The notes under the pieces are model-generated. The model did no database searches. It saw only the letters and a program-made list of their open reading frames with translations, and had not been told where the DNA came from. Shown here piece by piece: positions 39,313-40,427 of a stretch of 40,427 bases of DNA (position 1 is its first letter; each line of letters starts with the position of its first letter). This DNA comes from Bacteroidales bacterium (lineage in GTDB: Bacteria > Bacteroidota > Bacteroidia > Bacteroidales > P3): assembly GCA_017958525.1 (NCBI GenBank), contig JAGDCN010000098.1:1-40427 (forward strand), given 5' to 3'. Both the position numbers and the translations under genes were made by a program.

Positions 39313-40110
39313 ATGGGGAAAATTAATTCTGGTATTTCCGGGTCGTTCAGTGGCAGGCTGGGCAATGTGGTCGGCTATCAATGGCGTGGCAAGCAGTGTG
39401 TCCGCACGCTGCCGGGCGAGTTCCACGACGCGAAGACGCCAATGCAGCTTGAACAGCGCAACCTGTTCGGGCAGACGGTGGCCTTTGCCGGTAGAGCCAA
39501 GGAAGTGTTGCATGAGGGCTTGCGTTTGCCGAGTATTGATATGCAAATGACTGAATGCAACTACTTTATGCGTATCAACAAACGCTGTTTCTCACTTGTC
39601 GATGGTGTGTTGAATGTTGATTTTTCCGAACTTGTCATTAGCGACGGCCCTGTGGCACCTGTGGCTTTCGGCACAGTCAGCGTGGTCGATGAGCAGACGT
39701 TGGTGGTTGATTTTGAGAAAAATCCACTGCATCGCGTGGCCAGTTCGGAAGACAAGGTGTATCTGGCCGCCTATTGCCCCGATTTGAACAGTTTTGCGTT
39801 GTCGCAGCCTGCGCGACGCGGCGCCAAAAGTTTGGAAATGAGATTCCTGCCCGCCTATGTTGGCAAGGAGATCCACCTTTGGGGCTTTGTGCAGGACAAG
39901 GCCGGCCGCGCTTCGCTGAGCGAGTATATTGGATGTGGTATCCTTGGGGAGATGGTGACTGAAAATGAGACAGATGGCGTTGAATTGTCCGATGAGGCCA
40001 CTGGAAACAGTACGGCTGTCGCTCCCGATACTATTGAGTTAAATAGCAAAAGCAGACCTTCGACTGGCGAACGGTCTGCGTATGGATCTGGCACTCCGCC
40101 AGATAGGTAA
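39313..40110 (+). CDS. DUF6266 family protein
   Basis: This 265-residue protein has the DUF6266 N-terminus as I recall it (GKINSGISGSFSGRLGNVVG, then YQWRGKQCVRTLPGE) and the TPMQLEQRNLF helix that follows. Its beta-rich body includes FMRINKR near 88-94 and GKEIHLWGFVQDKAGRAS near 190-207. After YIGCGIL a polar, acidic tail of about 50 residues follows (215-265), which is probably disordered. There is no signal peptide or membrane helix. The family is found mainly in Bacteroidetes and often in several copies; its function is unknown. A decayed relative lies at 21834-22179. The last 20 codons contain two hairpins in the DNA. It converges on an unknown gene 10 bases away. Confidence 0.82.
   Translation: MGKINSGISGSFSGRLGNVVGYQWRGKQCVRTLPGEFHDAKTPMQLEQRNLFGQTVAFAGRAKEVLHEGLRLPSIDMQMTECNYFMRINKRCFSLVDGVLNVDFSELVISDGPVAPVAFGTVSVVDEQTLVVDFEKNPLHRVASSEDKVYLAAYCPDLNSFALSQPARRGAKSLEMRFLPAYVGKEIHLWGFVQDKAGRASLSEYIGCGILGEMVTENETDGVELSDEATGNSTAVAPDTIELNSKSRPSTGERSAYGSGTPPDR
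40052..40104 (+). repeat. Two adjacent hairpins inside the 3' end of the DUF6266 gene
   Basis: Hairpin 1 (40052-40079) pairs GCAGACCTTCG with CGAA-C-GGTCTGC, eleven pairs with one bulged C and the loop ACTGG. Hairpin 2 (40086-40104) pairs ATCTGGC with GCCAGAT, seven perfect pairs with the loop ACTCC. Both lie before the stop codon at 40108-40110. No T-tract follows on either strand, so they are not standard intrinsic terminators, though they might act as transcription or RNA-decay barriers between the convergent genes. Confidence 0.7.
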
Positions 40111-40120
40111 TTGTAGGTTG

Positions 40121-40427
40121 CTATTTTGCTGATGTCAGCATCGCGTCGTCAAGCTTGAAAGTAAGCGCAGCCCAGCTCATACCGCTCGCGGGTCCCGGCA
40201 GCTCGTCGTAGGTGGAGCGCGGCGACTTGAAGTTGTAGGGCGAGTCGGCACCGAGGGTGTCGCTGGTATAGAAGGTCAGCGTGTCGATGCCGTCGACGAT
40301 GAATTGCACGCTGTCGCCAAAAAGTCCGTATCTGACGTTGTATATTTTTGCGTTTTCCCCTGTGGAGCCCAAGCCTCCATTGAAAGGCAGCGTGGCTTTT
40401 TGTCCTGCCGCCACTGGATAGGTGCCG
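40121..40427 (-). CDS. Unknown protein, C-terminal part only
   Basis: The frame enters from the right edge and ends at TAG 40123-40121, giving the last 102 residues (starting GTYPVAAGQK). It contains a strand-rich segment (YGLFGDSVQFIVDGIDTLTFY), then SPYNFKSPRSTYDELPG, and ends LTFKLDDAMLTSAK. The pattern of a D-S-V-x-F strand, an S-P-x-N-F-x-S-P turn and a final T-F-x-L-D-D-A-M helix reminds me of small lipoproteins of Bacteroidales with a single beta domain, but I cannot name a family. The GTG at 40414 is not a credible start, as the frame continues upstream. The true start lies outside the window. Confidence 0.6.
   Translation of the reverse strand, partial: GTYPVAAGQKATLPFNGGLGSTGENAKIYNVRYGLFGDSVQFIVDGIDTLTFYTSDTLGADSPYNFKSPRSTYDELPGPASGMSWAALTFKLDDAMLTSAK

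Overview
The window looks like a chromosomal segment of an anaerobic member of the Bacteroidales (Bacteroidetes). The grounds are: a secreted giant protein ending in a type IX secretion (T9SS) sorting domain; a T9SS plug protein; DUF5686, DUF5020 and DUF6266 family proteins; lipoproteins with Bacteroidetes-type signal peptides; promoters matching the Bacteroidetes -7 consensus TAnnTTTG; A-rich leaders without clear Shine-Dalgarno sites; and an NAD-linked (HndB/HydB-type) hydrogenase pair. I see no tRNA, rRNA, CRISPR array, insertion sequence or prophage. Most of the window is ordinary core genome. The accessory elements are a 12 kb giant surface-protein gene and a DUF6266 gene with a decayed second copy.

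Layout. (1) 1-6497, minus strand: an incomplete HydB/NuoF-like flavoprotein subunit and its HndB-like [2Fe-2S] partner behind a good Bacteroidetes promoter; a BatA/von Willebrand membrane protein; endonuclease III; a membrane-anchored endonuclease/exonuclease/phosphatase-fold protein; a rhomboid protease. (2) 7110-21751, plus strand: a 3973-residue T9SS substrate made of CARDB-type beta-sandwich repeats, two related beta-helix modules, a lamin-tail-like domain, a GEVED domain and jelly-roll domains. tilS follows 5 bases later, then the T9SS plug protein gene with an intrinsic terminator. (3) 21834-29878, minus strand: a frameshifted DUF6266 remnant, a cysteine-rich lipoprotein with a perfect 13-bp terminator, a purine permease with a DUF5020 (Tsx-like) outer-membrane partner, and an operon of lipoprotein fucosidase, DUF5686 protein and a small outer-membrane barrel. 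(4) 30023-31257, plus strand: a BCP-type peroxiredoxin coupled by ATGA overlap to a VanX-like D-Ala-D-Ala dipeptidase lipoprotein. (5) 31271-38895, minus strand: a seven-gene, tightly packed operon (TPR protein, DedA, 55-residue membrane protein, SufS, RecN, M23 peptidase, shikimate kinase), with start/stop overlaps at four of its six junctions. (6) 39313-40427: an intact DUF6266 gene preceded by a 46-bp tandem repeat and ending in two hairpins inside its coding sequence, convergent with an incomplete unknown gene.

How the parts relate. The giant protein is predicted to be exported through the Sec system and then the T9SS, whose plug protein is encoded 1.5 kb downstream. The DUF5020/NCS2 pair could move purines across both membranes. 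The dipeptidase and the M23 peptidase act on cell wall, RecN and Nth on DNA damage, and SufS on Fe-S assembly, on which Nth and the hydrogenase subunits depend. The least explained items are the giant protein with its leader hairpins, the DUF6266 pair, the cysteine-rich lipoprotein and the 55-residue membrane protein. I found no single convincing new multi-gene system.
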